Assembly (NCBI RefSeq): GCF_003846135.1
Contig: NZ_RHHM01000016.1
Span: 1-64,000 of the forward strand
Direction: 5' to 3'
DNA: 64,000 nt
From: Erwinia psidii
GTDB taxonomy: Bacteria; Pseudomonadota; Gammaproteobacteria; Enterobacterales; Enterobacteriaceae
Position 1 is the stretch's first letter; each line of letters starts with the position of its first letter. The notes beneath the pieces were generated by a model. The model was not told the DNA's origin. It saw nothing but the letters and a program-made list of their open reading frames with translations, and did no database searches. The translations under genes were made by a program, and so were the position numbers. This document shows, one piece after another, positions 8,877 through 17,354 of this stretch.

Positions 8877-11125
8877 ATGCAATCGAGCAGGGACACGCTT
8901 ACCCGTGGAACGCACCACGGGAAGCCATCGCCAGCCCTTATCTGACTTACGAAGAGATTCGCCGCCGTGATCGACTGATCGCGGCTGTTTCACATGCGCG
9001 TGAGTTACTGGAGGCACAGCCCGCGATTGTGCGTCTTGATATCAATCGCCGCCTCACTGAGCTGGAAAAAGAACATGGGGTTCAGCGGGCCAATGCCTAC
9101 TTAACGAAAACGTTCGTTGAGCGGACATTGCCACGCCTTGAGCAGGTCAATGCACAGTATCGCCTGGATGAAATGGACGTCAGCACATTCAGACTGCTGT
9201 CGGATAATGCTGAAGATAGCGGGCGTGCGGTCGGGACGCTGTGGGAGCTGATGCGGCGCTTTAACCGGTTGCCGGAAATGGCGCGGGCAGATGTCGATCT
9301 GCTGGCCGGGGATATCGCGCATTTTATGCTGGCCGAAATGGTTCAGGCCCACGGGCAGGCGGGCGACCAGTCAGATTATCAGTACACGCACCGCCTTTAT
9401 ATGACCGCCGCCGCCATCACCCGCGAACTGAAACAAACCCCGCCGCTGTGGGAAAAAGTGACCTCCCGCCTGTTTGACCCGGAAGAAGTGACACCGGCGA
9501 TCATGCGTATGCAGATTGAAAAATGGTGGAAAGGACGCCTGCGTCGCGTCGCGGCATCGTGGCGTGAACATCTTCAGATTGCGCTGGCGAACGTCAGCAA
9601 AAAAAAGACGCCTTACGCCAGCAGCATGACCGTTATCGAATGGCGGGAACAGAAGCGGCGCACCCGCGAATTTCTCAAAGGAATGGAGCTGGAAGACGAG
9701 GAAGGCAACCGCATCAGCCTGATTGAAAAATACGACGGCAGCGTGGCAAATCCGGCCATACGTCGCTGTGAGCTGATGACCCGCATCCGTGGCTTTGAAA
9801 ATATCTGCAATCAGATGGGATATGTTGGCGAGTTTTACACCCTGACCGCTCCATCTCGTTATCATGCCACCATTAAAACCGGCCACCGCAACCGTAAATG
9901 GAATGGTGCCAGCCCGGCAGACACACAGCGCTATCTTTGCAGCGTCTGGCAGAAAGTCCGCGCAAAGCTGCACCGTGAAGATATCCGCATTTTCGGTATC
10001 CGCGTGGCCGAACCGCATCACGACGCAACGCCGCACTGGCATATGCTGATGTTCATGCTGCCTGAAAACGTTGAGCGGGTTCGCCAGATCCTGCGTGATT
10101 ATGCGTATCAGGAGAACAGCGGCGAGCTGACCACGGATAAAGCCCGTAAGGCACGCTTTCACGCTGAAGCCATTGACCCGGAAAAAGGCAGCGCAACCGG
10201 CTACGTGGCGAAGTACATCTCCAAGAACATCGACGGTTATGCGCTCGACGGCGAGCTGGACGACGAAAGCGGGAAAGCACTGAAGGAAACCGCGCCCGCC
10301 GTTTCTGCATGGGCAGCGCGCTGGCGTATCCGTCAGTTTCAGTTTATCGGTGGTGCTCCGGTGACGGTTTATCGGGAACTGCGGCGCATGGATGACAGCA
10401 AAGCCGCGCAGGGCTTAAGCGTGGAGTTTGCTGCGGCGCATGATGCGGCTGACGCCGGTGACTGGGCGGAATATGTCAATGTACAGGGTGGCCCGTTTGT
10501 TCGCCGTGACGATCTGGCCGTGCGTACCTGGTATCAGGCGAGCGAAGATTACAACGAATACGGCGAGGAAACGCTGCGTATTAAAGGTGTCTACGCCACA
10601 TCCGTTGGAGACGATACCCCGATTTTAACCCGCCTGACACAGTGGAAGATTGTCGCCAGGCGGGCCGTTGATTTGGCCGTTGACCTTCAGGGCGCGAACG
10701 CGCCCTCTCGGAGTTCTGTCAATAACTGTACGGGGAGATCGGGATCTGAGGATCTGACGAGGCCGGACAGATTGCCGGTTGTGGACTTTGAAGGTATGAG
10801 CAGGAAAGAACGGCGTAAATATCTGACGAGGATTCGTGCAGAGCAACCCACCGCCGCGCCTCAAGTGTTCAGGCGTTCAGATAAAGAGGAAGCGGCCTGT
10901 GCCCGTGTTACAGGGCAAATCCGCGATATCTGCGGTGAAACCATCAGCCGGGGGCTGGCATCCCGCCTTACAGGTGGCACCGATACAAAGATTGCCGGTC
11001 AGTGGTTCAGTGCGACCGCACTGGGGGAACTACTGCGACCACGGAGCAGAGGCAGGGCAGAAGCGGTAATGGCGAGATTTAACAATCTGGCGAATCGGGT
11101 AAAAACCAGGAGTAATCTGCTTTAA
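8873..11125 (+). CDS. A: Replication initiator gpA (HUH endonuclease)
   Basis: The 750-residue protein nicks the phage origin and starts rolling-circle replication, as P2 gpA (761 residues) does. The metal-binding HUH motif is in EPHHDATPHWHMLMF near residue 385, and the paired tyrosines YVAKY lie near residues 444-448, matching Tyr450/Tyr454 of P2 A. In P2 the origin lies inside A, which is likely here too. The gene ends the early operon. Confidence 0.95.
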   Translation: MNAIEQGHAYPWNAPREAIASPYLTYEEIRRRDRLIAAVSHARELLEAQPAIVRLDINRRLTELEKEHGVQRANAYLTKTFVERTLPRLEQVNAQYRLDEMDVSTFRLLSDNAEDSGRAVGTLWELMRRFNRLPEMARADVDLLAGDIAHFMLAEMVQAHGQAGDQSDYQYTHRLYMTAAAITRELKQTPPLWEKVTSRLFDPEEVTPAIMRMQIEKWWKGRLRRVAASWREHLQIALANVSKKKTPYASSMTVIEWREQKRRTREFLKGMELEDEEGNRISLIEKYDGSVANPAIRRCELMTRIRGFENICNQMGYVGEFYTLTAPSRYHATIKTGHRNRKWNGASPADTQRYLCSVWQKVRAKLHREDIRIFGIRVAEPHHDATPHWHMLMFMLPENVERVRQILRDYAYQENSGELTTDKARKARFHAEAIDPEKGSATGYVAKYISKNIDGYALDGELDDESGKALKETAPAVSAWAARWRIRQFQFIGGAPVTVYRELRRMDDSKAAQGLSVEFAAAHDAADAGDWAEYVNVQGGPFVRRDDLAVRTWYQASEDYNEYGEETLRIKGVYATSVGDDTPILTRLTQWKIVARRAVDLAVDLQGANAPSRSSVNNCTGRSGSEDLTRPDRLPVVDFEGMSRKERRKYLTRIRAEQPTAAPQVFRRSDKEEAACARVTGQIRDICGETISRGLASRLTGGTDTKIAGQWFSATALGELLRPRSRGRAEAVMARFNNLANRVKTRSNLL

Positions 11126-11162
11126 CAGTAAAAAAGGATTTCACAATCTTACAAAATTCTTA

Positions 11163-11182
11163 TACTGTATTTATGTACAGTA
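11163..11182 (+). promoter_or_regulatory. LexA (SOS) box
   Basis: TACTGTATTTATGTACAGTA is a near-perfect LexA operator with CTGT-N8-ACAG symmetry. It lies 18 bp before the start of the small downstream gene. In phage 186 a LexA-controlled promoter (p95) after A drives the antirepressor tum, so this box probably links prophage induction to DNA damage. Confidence 0.9.
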
Positions 11183-11200
11183 TTGTGTATTGAGGGGAAA

Positions 11201-11392
11201 ATGGACGAAGAGTTAAAAGAACAGGTCCGGCTGGAACGTGTTGAATTGATTGCAAGACTTGCATCAGAAGGTGTTTGTCGGGAGAGAGACAGGGAAATCG
11301 CATTGAATCTCATTGCGGAGATTGCAGCGGACAGCATATTAAAAAACAGACAGTTTTCAGTCATCTTTTCAGCAACTCCCTTTAGTAATTAA
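11201..11392 (+). CDS. SOS-controlled small protein at the tum position
   Basis: A 63-residue acidic, helical product (MDEELKEQVRLERVELIARL start, ending SVIFSATPFSN). The ATG at 11201 follows a GAGGGG motif, directly after the LexA box. I do not recognise the family with certainty. By position and regulation it could replace or assist 186 Tum, but it is much shorter than Tum (146 residues) and the final residues may be a frame run-on. Confidence 0.55.
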   Translation: MDEELKEQVRLERVELIARLASEGVCRERDREIALNLIAEIAADSILKNRQFSVIFSATPFSN

Positions 11393-11958
11393 AGGTACTG
11401 CTTATGCATGCTGCTGAAAGTAATAACGAAGCATAAAGTGGGCAGAAGCGAGGCTGAGCAATTCGCATGGCCCCTAAGCGCAGTAGGGAAATAGCATTGT
11501 CTTTATTGCTGAATATATATTAAGAAATACAAAAACAGAATTTCTTCATCAATGTTATTTGTGGGAGTAATCTCTAACATCAATATTATGAACGGCTCAT
11601 TTAAGATGACTATTGATTTTCCGATATTAAAATTTATAAGGATTTCATATCCTTTACAGAAAAACGATAAAATCATACCTTTTATAAATTCAAAAAAAAT
11701 TCTGTAAACTTGATGTAATTTGCAATTTAAAGTTGCATGAGGGATTTCAAAAAAGATTAATAGGAAAAATATGCATTAACGTGCGTTTTTGATAGGTATA
11801 TTCTATCATTATTGGTTTGTTTTAACTTTACTGTAGCGAATCAAGTAGTATTTGAAGGGATTTCATTGTAATGTAACAACTAAAATTATTAAGTAATATA
11901 TTATTAATATTTGTTAGGAATAGCTAATTATTCTTAATGGTTAAATTAAGAGGTCCTG
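11393..11958. other. AT-rich 566-bp intergenic region before the cargo cluster
   Basis: No gene is visible. From about 11510 the base composition shifts sharply to AT-rich and stays so through 15086, marking the border of acquired DNA. The segment probably holds the promoter of the ParB-like gene, which has a clear AGAGG motif at 11949-11953. Confidence 0.5.
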
Positions 11959-13131
11959 ATGAAAAAAATTGAAGATGTGAAAGAGAGTTTGAGACATAAA
12001 GAAGTAGAATATCTTGAACTTGCCAAACTTGAGTTAGATGTTGAAAACCCGAGGTTTGGAGAGGATATATCTTCTTCTAATACACAAATAGATGTATTGA
12101 ATAATATAGTAAAGAATTATGGCGTAACTGATGTTATTAGTTCCATAGCGGTAAATGGTTATTTTTCAGCAGAACCAATGGTGGTAAAAAAACTTGCCAA
12201 TGGTAACTTTACTGTAATGGAAGGTAATAGACGACTTGCTGCTTGTCTAATACTAATGTCAGATGATCGCGCGAGAGACCAGATTAATCTACATCAGCAA
12301 TATATAAATCAGTATATTAATCATGGATCTCCGGCTATTTCTCCTATCCCGTCAATTGTCTTTGAAGATGGAGACCTTGTCGATAAAAAGTCTTTAATTT
12401 CATATCTTGGTGTCCGACACATAGTATCGACTAAAGATTGGGATTCTTATGCTAAAGCAGCATGGATAGCTCGGACAATAAATGAAGGGGATATGTCTGT
12501 ATCCGATATCTCAACAATGATAGGGGATCGTCATAGCACTATTAAAAGACTACTTACAGGATATCATTTTATCAAACAGATGGAAGATACAGGTAAATAT
12601 GATAAAGCGGATAGTGTAAAAAAGGGAAGGGGAAGTAATACTAGTTATCCGTTTTCATGGGTATACACGCTTTTAGGATATAAAAGTATTCAAGATTTTG
12701 TAGGCTTATCAGATGATCCTACTTCTGCAAATCCTATACAAGACAGCAAGATTGAGAACGCTAAATTGCTAATGACAGCAATGTTTGGTAATAAAAGAAA
12801 AGGTTTAAATTCACAAGTAAAAGATTCAAGAAATTTAGGTGTTCTCGCTGAAGTAGTTACATCGCCTGAGAAAATAGCTCTCTTAAAACAAGGCAAGGAT
12901 GTTGAAGAAATTGCAGATCTAACTCAGCCTATAGGTGAGCGGCTTACAAACCTGATGTTAGATGTTAGAACAAATCTTGACGAATGCGTTAGCAGGATTG
13001 GAAGAGAGGATTTACCCCGAGATGTTGCTATAGACATTTTAGGGTATATAGATCAAGTTGGTAAGCAATTCAGGACGTTTCGTACCTCAGTACAAGATAC
13101 AATTAATGGCAAAGAGAATGAGGATTTTTAA
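11959..13131 (+). CDS. ParB/Srx-like domain protein, defence-type cargo
   Basis: The 390-residue protein has an N-terminal ParB-like domain: LELDVENPRFG at residues 26-36 and VMEGNRRLAACLIL at about 90-103, the box that contacts nucleotide in ParB/Srx-fold proteins. A helical middle with a SVSDISTMIGDRHSTIKRLL helix-turn-helix follows, and an uncharacterised C-terminal half. Too divergent from partitioning ParB and with no parA nearby, it resembles the ParB-like proteins found beside nucleases and methyltransferases in defence loci. It is 2 bp from the next gene, forming an operon. Confidence 0.65.
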   Translation: MKKIEDVKESLRHKEVEYLELAKLELDVENPRFGEDISSSNTQIDVLNNIVKNYGVTDVISSIAVNGYFSAEPMVVKKLANGNFTVMEGNRRLAACLILMSDDRARDQINLHQQYINQYINHGSPAISPIPSIVFEDGDLVDKKSLISYLGVRHIVSTKDWDSYAKAAWIARTINEGDMSVSDISTMIGDRHSTIKRLLTGYHFIKQMEDTGKYDKADSVKKGRGSNTSYPFSWVYTLLGYKSIQDFVGLSDDPTSANPIQDSKIENAKLLMTAMFGNKRKGLNSQVKDSRNLGVLAEVVTSPEKIALLKQGKDVEEIADLTQPIGERLTNLMLDVRTNLDECVSRIGREDLPRDVAIDILGYIDQVGKQFRTFRTSVQDTINGKENEDF

Positions 13132-13133
13132 TT

Positions 13134-14090
13134 GTGAATTATGGACAACGCAATAGAATCCAGATGTATTCAACTGATGCTGATCAGGCAGAATTTAATG
13201 CATTATTAGATTATAATGCCTCTATTGATTCTGGAATAGAAGATGATAGGATTGCTGGTTCCATTCAAGACGAAATTGATGATTTAGATGGCCCGCAAGA
13301 TGAAGAGTGGATGATCAAAGATCATGGTAAAGATATTATTGTAGGAAAAATTGCCGAACATATCGAATGGCGATCATTACTCTTAGAAGACTATTATCCT
13401 TTTGAATATAAAGATAATCACTTAACGCTCAAAGATGATCCTTCTATTGTTTATTTATTCTGTCTTTGTATATCGGTATTCGGTGATTTAACTAAAGGAG
13501 ATAATGTAAAATTACCAAGAAAGTTCGAATTAATAGCAGGGGAACTATTCACAAAATTTTTTAGCCCTAATGCTAAGCATATGCATACAGGTTGGCCTCG
13601 TTCTGATGGAAATCCCACAAGCTACATTGAGTTAGCGCAGAAGCTTAATAAAAGCATTTCGGAGAGCACTTTCGAATGGAAATGGAGAACAGAGCATGGT
13701 TTAACTGATAATGATGCTGTAAAAATTAAGGATAGTGGCGTTGATTTTGTCTCATGGATAGATTTCCTTGATAGAAGAGATGGACGTCTATTTGCACTTG
13801 GGCAATGCGCATGTGGTAATGATTGGCCGACAAAGTTTAATGATATTAAATTAAAGGCTTTGCAACAATGGTTTCATCCTCTAACCTATATTGATTGTGT
13901 AAAAGTATTCTCAACTCCATACATCTTAGTCGATGAGATGGTTAAGCTGGCTAGTACTGAAGCAGGTATCGTTTTTGATAGAATAAGAATGACCATTGCA
14001 TATGAAAAATACAAGAATGACTTTCTGACTCTGCAAGATGATATTATGGAGCTTATTGAATACTGTAAGGCAAAAAAAATGAACCCATAG
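13134..14090 (+). CDS. Putative nuclease-like partner of the ParB-like protein
   Basis: A 318-residue acidic protein from a GTG start, which I do not recognise as a named family. The central region GVDFVSWIDFLDRRDGRL then FALGQCACGNDWPTKF (about residues 204-240) has the D...(E/Q)-x-C layout that suggests a PD-(D/E)xK-type nuclease core with Gln in place of the acid. This is a pattern guess; the usual Lys is not evident. Operon with the ParB-like gene and convergent, 3 bp apart, with a cytosine methyltransferase, which suggests a restriction-type system. Confidence 0.45.
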   Translation: MNYGQRNRIQMYSTDADQAEFNALLDYNASIDSGIEDDRIAGSIQDEIDDLDGPQDEEWMIKDHGKDIIVGKIAEHIEWRSLLLEDYYPFEYKDNHLTLKDDPSIVYLFCLCISVFGDLTKGDNVKLPRKFELIAGELFTKFFSPNAKHMHTGWPRSDGNPTSYIELAQKLNKSISESTFEWKWRTEHGLTDNDAVKIKDSGVDFVSWIDFLDRRDGRLFALGQCACGNDWPTKFNDIKLKALQQWFHPLTYIDCVKVFSTPYILVDEMVKLASTEAGIVFDRIRMTIAYEKYKNDFLTLQDDIMELIEYCKAKKMNP

Positions 14091-14093
14091 GGC

Positions 14094-15086
14094 TCATTTT
14101 TCTGACCAGATATCCGGCATAGATTTTACTACAGCTTCAAACAACGGTGGTGGTACTGCATTACCCACAACTTTATACCTTTCTTTCATCAAGGTATTGG
14201 GACCATAGTAATCAACATCAGGAAAAATAAGATCTGCACCATGTTTAGTATATTCTTTGCTGAAGCCTTGTAATATTGCAGCTTCTCTGAAAGAAAAACG
14301 CCGCGCGGGTTTTTCATTTACAAAAGACCATTTGTCAGTCTCTATTTTTTTTAGTTCGGGACTGACAGGATGCAATGGTATATGTCTAAGGTTGCTAACT
14401 ATCGTTTTACTAACTTCATTCCAATCACGACGGCGATTTCGGGACAGATAATACCAATGAAACACATCGTCGCAGTATTCGCCTACAGGCCATTCAGGTA
14501 AACCCTTTAACGCCTCTCCAATTGTTACGAACGGCTCTGGTGCACCGTCACCATGAGTTGGTTCGGGGAATTGATATTTTTCGCCCAGATCGTTTCTAAT
14601 TCCGACTATAATTAATCTTTTTCTTTCTTGCGGTACGCCATAATGATGGGCATGTATTACTTTCCAATCGACATCATAGCCTACGTCTGTTGCACTTGAA
14701 AATCGTTCAAGTTGATCTTTTAATAGATGCTGGAATGTAATGTTACGCATTCCTGATACATTTTCTACAATAAAAGCCTTAGGCTTAATCAAGGACAGAG
14801 CACGAGCAAACTCTTTATAAAGAAAATTTATTGAACGATCGGCTTGTCTGACACCACCTTGGCTAAATCCTTGGCATGGGTAACATCCCACTAACAATTC
14901 TGCGTCAGGGAAACTTGTAACTTTTCTAATGTCGCCCAGCAAATAATCTGTTTCAGGCTGATTGGCTAAATAAACCTCTTTTGCATATGGCAGAATGTCA
15001 TTAGCCATGACCACGTCGAAACCGGCTTTAACCAAGCCTGCATCAGAGCCACCACACCCCGAAAATAATGAAACAGCTTTAGGCAT
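14094..15086 (-). CDS. DNA (cytosine-5)-methyltransferase
   Basis: The 330-residue protein contains all major C5-methyltransferase motifs: I (AVSLFSGCGGSDAGL), IV with the catalytic Cys (VGCYPCQGFSQGG), VI (FIVENVSGM), VIII (GVPQERKRLIIVG) and X (YKVVGNAVPPPLFEA). It methylates an unknown cytosine-containing site. A strong GGAGG precedes its start. It is AT-rich and convergent with the ParB-like/nuclease-like operon, so it is probably the self-protecting methylase of that cluster. Confidence 0.92.
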   Translation of the reverse strand: MPKAVSLFSGCGGSDAGLVKAGFDVVMANDILPYAKEVYLANQPETDYLLGDIRKVTSFPDAELLVGCYPCQGFSQGGVRQADRSINFLYKEFARALSLIKPKAFIVENVSGMRNITFQHLLKDQLERFSSATDVGYDVDWKVIHAHHYGVPQERKRLIIVGIRNDLGEKYQFPEPTHGDGAPEPFVTIGEALKGLPEWPVGEYCDDVFHWYYLSRNRRRDWNEVSKTIVSNLRHIPLHPVSPELKKIETDKWSFVNEKPARRFSFREAAILQGFSKEYTKHGADLIFPDVDYYGPNTLMKERYKVVGNAVPPPLFEAVVKSMPDIWSEK

Positions 15087-15293
15087 ACTTCCTCCCCGAT
15101 AGAGAAGACATTATAACTTTTTAGACGTCAAGCTTACAGTGATAGTTTGCTTCCAAACAAACCGCATAAAACTGCATCTTTATGCATGAAATTGCATGCT
15201 TTTTCGTCACTTCAGATGCTTGCTCAGGGTCAGTTACAGCACGGCATCAATGTCGTAATGCCATTGCATTAAAAACGCCCTATGAAGCGGGCA

Positions 15294-15312
15294 GGCGTGG
15301 CGGGGATAGCAT
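15294..15312 (+). other. cos: P2-type cos site
   Basis: GGCGTGGCGGGGATAGCAT matches the 19-base P2 cohesive end (GGCGAGGCGGGGAAAGCAC) at 16 of 19 positions and lies where P2 has cos, between A plus its cargo and Q. The P and M terminase subunits should cut here. The rest of 15087-15505 shows no convincing gene, only a short open frame at 15332-15403 with no recognisable product. Confidence 0.85.
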
Positions 15313-15505
15313 TGCGCGCTGAGGGGGTAAACATGTATGCAGCAGGCGGCGTCAGCGGCACCCTGGCGGGCGCGATGATGAAGGGTGAAACCATTCGTTG
15401 TTGAAGCTGACAGACTGCATCAGGGCTGTCTGTATGCGTCTGGTATCATGAAGGGATGCTGTGATAGGGTATTGTTGAATACTGTTAATATTTCTGAGGG
15501 GTAGA

Positions 15506-15952
15506 ATGGACACTACAGAGCAACTAAACGGAACTTATTTTTATAAAGGTATGCATAACCTCAAAGCAGGTGAGCTTTTTTTCTGGATTTTTCTGGAGGA
15601 AGCTCAAAAACAGCTTGGTGTTGAAGACATTGCCACACTGGCCCTTGTCATAATTGGTCAGCCTAATCTTGCCACCAGAAGAAAGCCGGGTGGCACAACT
15701 GGCGGTACATCCATATTAAGTAGTAATCTGAGGCACTGGCTTAATTTTCGTGTTCACCGCTGGCCTACGCTAACAAACGAAAGTATTAAAAACCTACGTT
15801 TCAGTTACGTTAATAATCTGGGGGCTTTCGTCGGTCGATGGGTGCCAATACTGGGCATTGCATACCTCATGAATGATGTTACACGGATAGCCTGGAGGGC
15901 AACTCACACTTATAACTCTATTGCCAGAGGTGGCGATAAGCTATGGAACTGA
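15506..15952 (+). CDS. STM2901-like phage membrane protein
   Basis: The 148-residue product starts after a GAGGGG motif. A hydrophilic N-terminus with GELFFWIFLEEAQKQLGVED leads to a C-terminal hydrophobic segment (NLGAFVGRWVPILGIAYLMN), then RGGDKLWN. The layout recalls STM2901-type proteins, which I associate with DUF1493 neighbours in Salmonella; the name is from memory and function is unknown. It overlaps the DUF1493 gene by 10 bp. Toxin or exclusion activity with DUF1493 as partner is inference. Confidence 0.5.
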   Translation: MDTTEQLNGTYFYKGMHNLKAGELFFWIFLEEAQKQLGVEDIATLALVIIGQPNLATRRKPGGTTGGTSILSSNLRHWLNFRVHRWPTLTNESIKNLRFSYVNNLGAFVGRWVPILGIAYLMNDVTRIAWRATHTYNSIARGGDKLWN

Positions 15953-16293
15953 AAGAAGATATTGCTGCCAGCGTGATAAGCTGGTACGAAGAAAACTATA
16001 ATTTGAAGCCATTATTTGCTAAAAAAAAACCGGTCCTTACGTCTGAAACCAGCCTTTCCACCGGAGATTACCCGTGGGCCAGAGAAACCGGCGACGATAT
16101 AATGAAAGACTACTTCAAACGCTTCAATATAGACGAGTCTGGCTTCGACTTTTTCAAGTATTGGCCGCCAAGTAAAGGCCTGATCCCTAACTTTTTGCGG
16201 CCCAGAGAGTTTAAGGTTGAAAGCAGGAGAGCGGAGCCATTAACCATCGCTATGTTGATTGAATCTGCTAAAGCAGGCCGCTGGCTTTACTGA
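15943..16293 (+). CDS. DUF1493 family protein (copy 1)
   Basis: The 116-residue acidic protein has DFFKYWPPSKG and a C-terminal EPLTIAMLIESAKAGRWLY, the hallmark of DUF1493. A paralogue lies at 31218-31538 in the same prophage, also after a membrane protein. It runs convergently with Q. Family function is unknown; the recurring pairing with membrane proteins suggests an immunity or chaperone role. Confidence 0.75.
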   Translation: MELKEDIAASVISWYEENYNLKPLFAKKKPVLTSETSLSTGDYPWARETGDDIMKDYFKRFNIDESGFDFFKYWPPSKGLIPNFLRPREFKVESRRAEPLTIAMLIESAKAGRWLY

Positions 16294-16296
16294 ATG

Positions 16297-16320
16297 GCAA
16301 AACGCCTGCAAAAGCAGGCG
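16297..16320 (-). terminator. Terminator after Q
   Basis: The perfect hairpin CGCCTGC-AAAA-GCAGGCG (16303-16320) is followed by TTTT on the minus strand, 9 bp beyond the Q stop, and should end the leftward P-Q late transcript. Confidence 0.75.
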
Positions 16321-16328
16321 CTGTGTAT

Positions 16329-17354
16329 TCAGTTTATTAACGTCGTTTCCAGCGAATACCCCCGGAATGCGATCACCTCTTCCCCCATCCAGTCGTTAAT
16401 CTCCTTGAACCTTTCCTGTAACGGCGTCAGTTCATTTCTGACAAACACCTGCGACGCCTTCACCGCATCCCCGAACCCGCCGGAGTTATCCGGGATAATC
16501 CCCATCATCTGCGGCGGCACGCGGTGCGCGCTTAACAGGTCGTCGCGGCTGGCCTTCTTGATGTTAAAAAAATCATCCTTTGTCGCCACTTCACTGAGCG
16601 GCAGAATTTTAATACCGTCCGGCTTGCCGTTGGGCGCGTACATAAACAGGTTGCGGAAGTTCCCCAACCCTTTGGTGTCGCGCATCGCCTGACGCATCCG
16701 ATCGACATCGCTGGAGCTTTGCGCCGCGTCGGTCATATACAGGATGTAACCGGCGTGTGCGCCGTTCTGGTAATACTTGCGGCGAAACAGCGTGGCCGCT
16801 TCATTGAGCCAGGCAGAGTTAAGCGCGCTGAGGTATTCCGGCAGGCCGTACAGCTCCTGATTAATGTCCGGCTCTATCAGGTGAAACACGCTACTGGTGG
16901 CGAACTGGTACGGCTCCTTCCAGTCATTGATAAACCAGTAATCACCTTCCTTAACCCCCTTACGGGTGAATTTGGCCGGTGAGGTTTCCAGTCGCCACGG
17001 TTCGCCCAGCCCGTTGCGCCTGAGTTCGGTAAAGGCATTGCCGAACACCAGATAATCCAGCGCAAAGCGGCTGAAATCCTGCTGGCTCATCATCGGATGC
17101 GGGATAAAGGTTGAGGCCAGAATGTTACGCTTCACGTAAATCGGCGAGCTGTGATGCACCGCCGAACGCAGGCTTTTTGCCAGCCCGTGGAAGCTGACCG
17201 GCGGCTCATACCAGCGCCCGTTACCGATGCACTCCGCGTAATCCAGAATATCGCGCTTATCCATCACCGGCGTCGGCTCGCCAAAGGTGAACGCCTCAAC
17301 CGGCTGCGGCGCGGCCTGTTTTGCCCTGAATGTCTTACGGCTGCGTTTGTTCAT
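16329..17354 (-). CDS. Q: Portal protein gpQ
   Basis: The 341-residue protein matches P2 gpQ (344 residues), which forms the portal vertex for DNA packaging. Segments include EAFTFGEPTPVMDKRDILDY at the N-terminus, FVFGNAFTELRRNGLGEPWRL-like core and a C-terminal VRNELTPLQERFKEINDW. It is transcribed leftward with P, and the P stop overlaps the Q start by one base. Confidence 0.95.
   Translation of the reverse strand: MNKRSRKTFRAKQAAPQPVEAFTFGEPTPVMDKRDILDYAECIGNGRWYEPPVSFHGLAKSLRSAVHHSSPIYVKRNILASTFIPHPMMSQQDFSRFALDYLVFGNAFTELRRNGLGEPWRLETSPAKFTRKGVKEGDYWFINDWKEPYQFATSSVFHLIEPDINQELYGLPEYLSALNSAWLNEAATLFRRKYYQNGAHAGYILYMTDAAQSSSDVDRMRQAMRDTKGLGNFRNLFMYAPNGKPDGIKILPLSEVATKDDFFNIKKASRDDLLSAHRVPPQMMGIIPDNSGGFGDAVKASQVFVRNELTPLQERFKEINDWMGEEVIAFRGYSLETTLIN

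Noticed and set aside
9371..10162. Long 263-codon minus-strand frame within the A gene
   Set aside because: It is a high-GC shadow of the replication initiator; composition and lack of motifs indicate no real protein.
15332..15403. 23-codon open frame next to cos
   Set aside because: No clear ribosome-binding site or family; could be a decayed gene fragment, not enough for a call.
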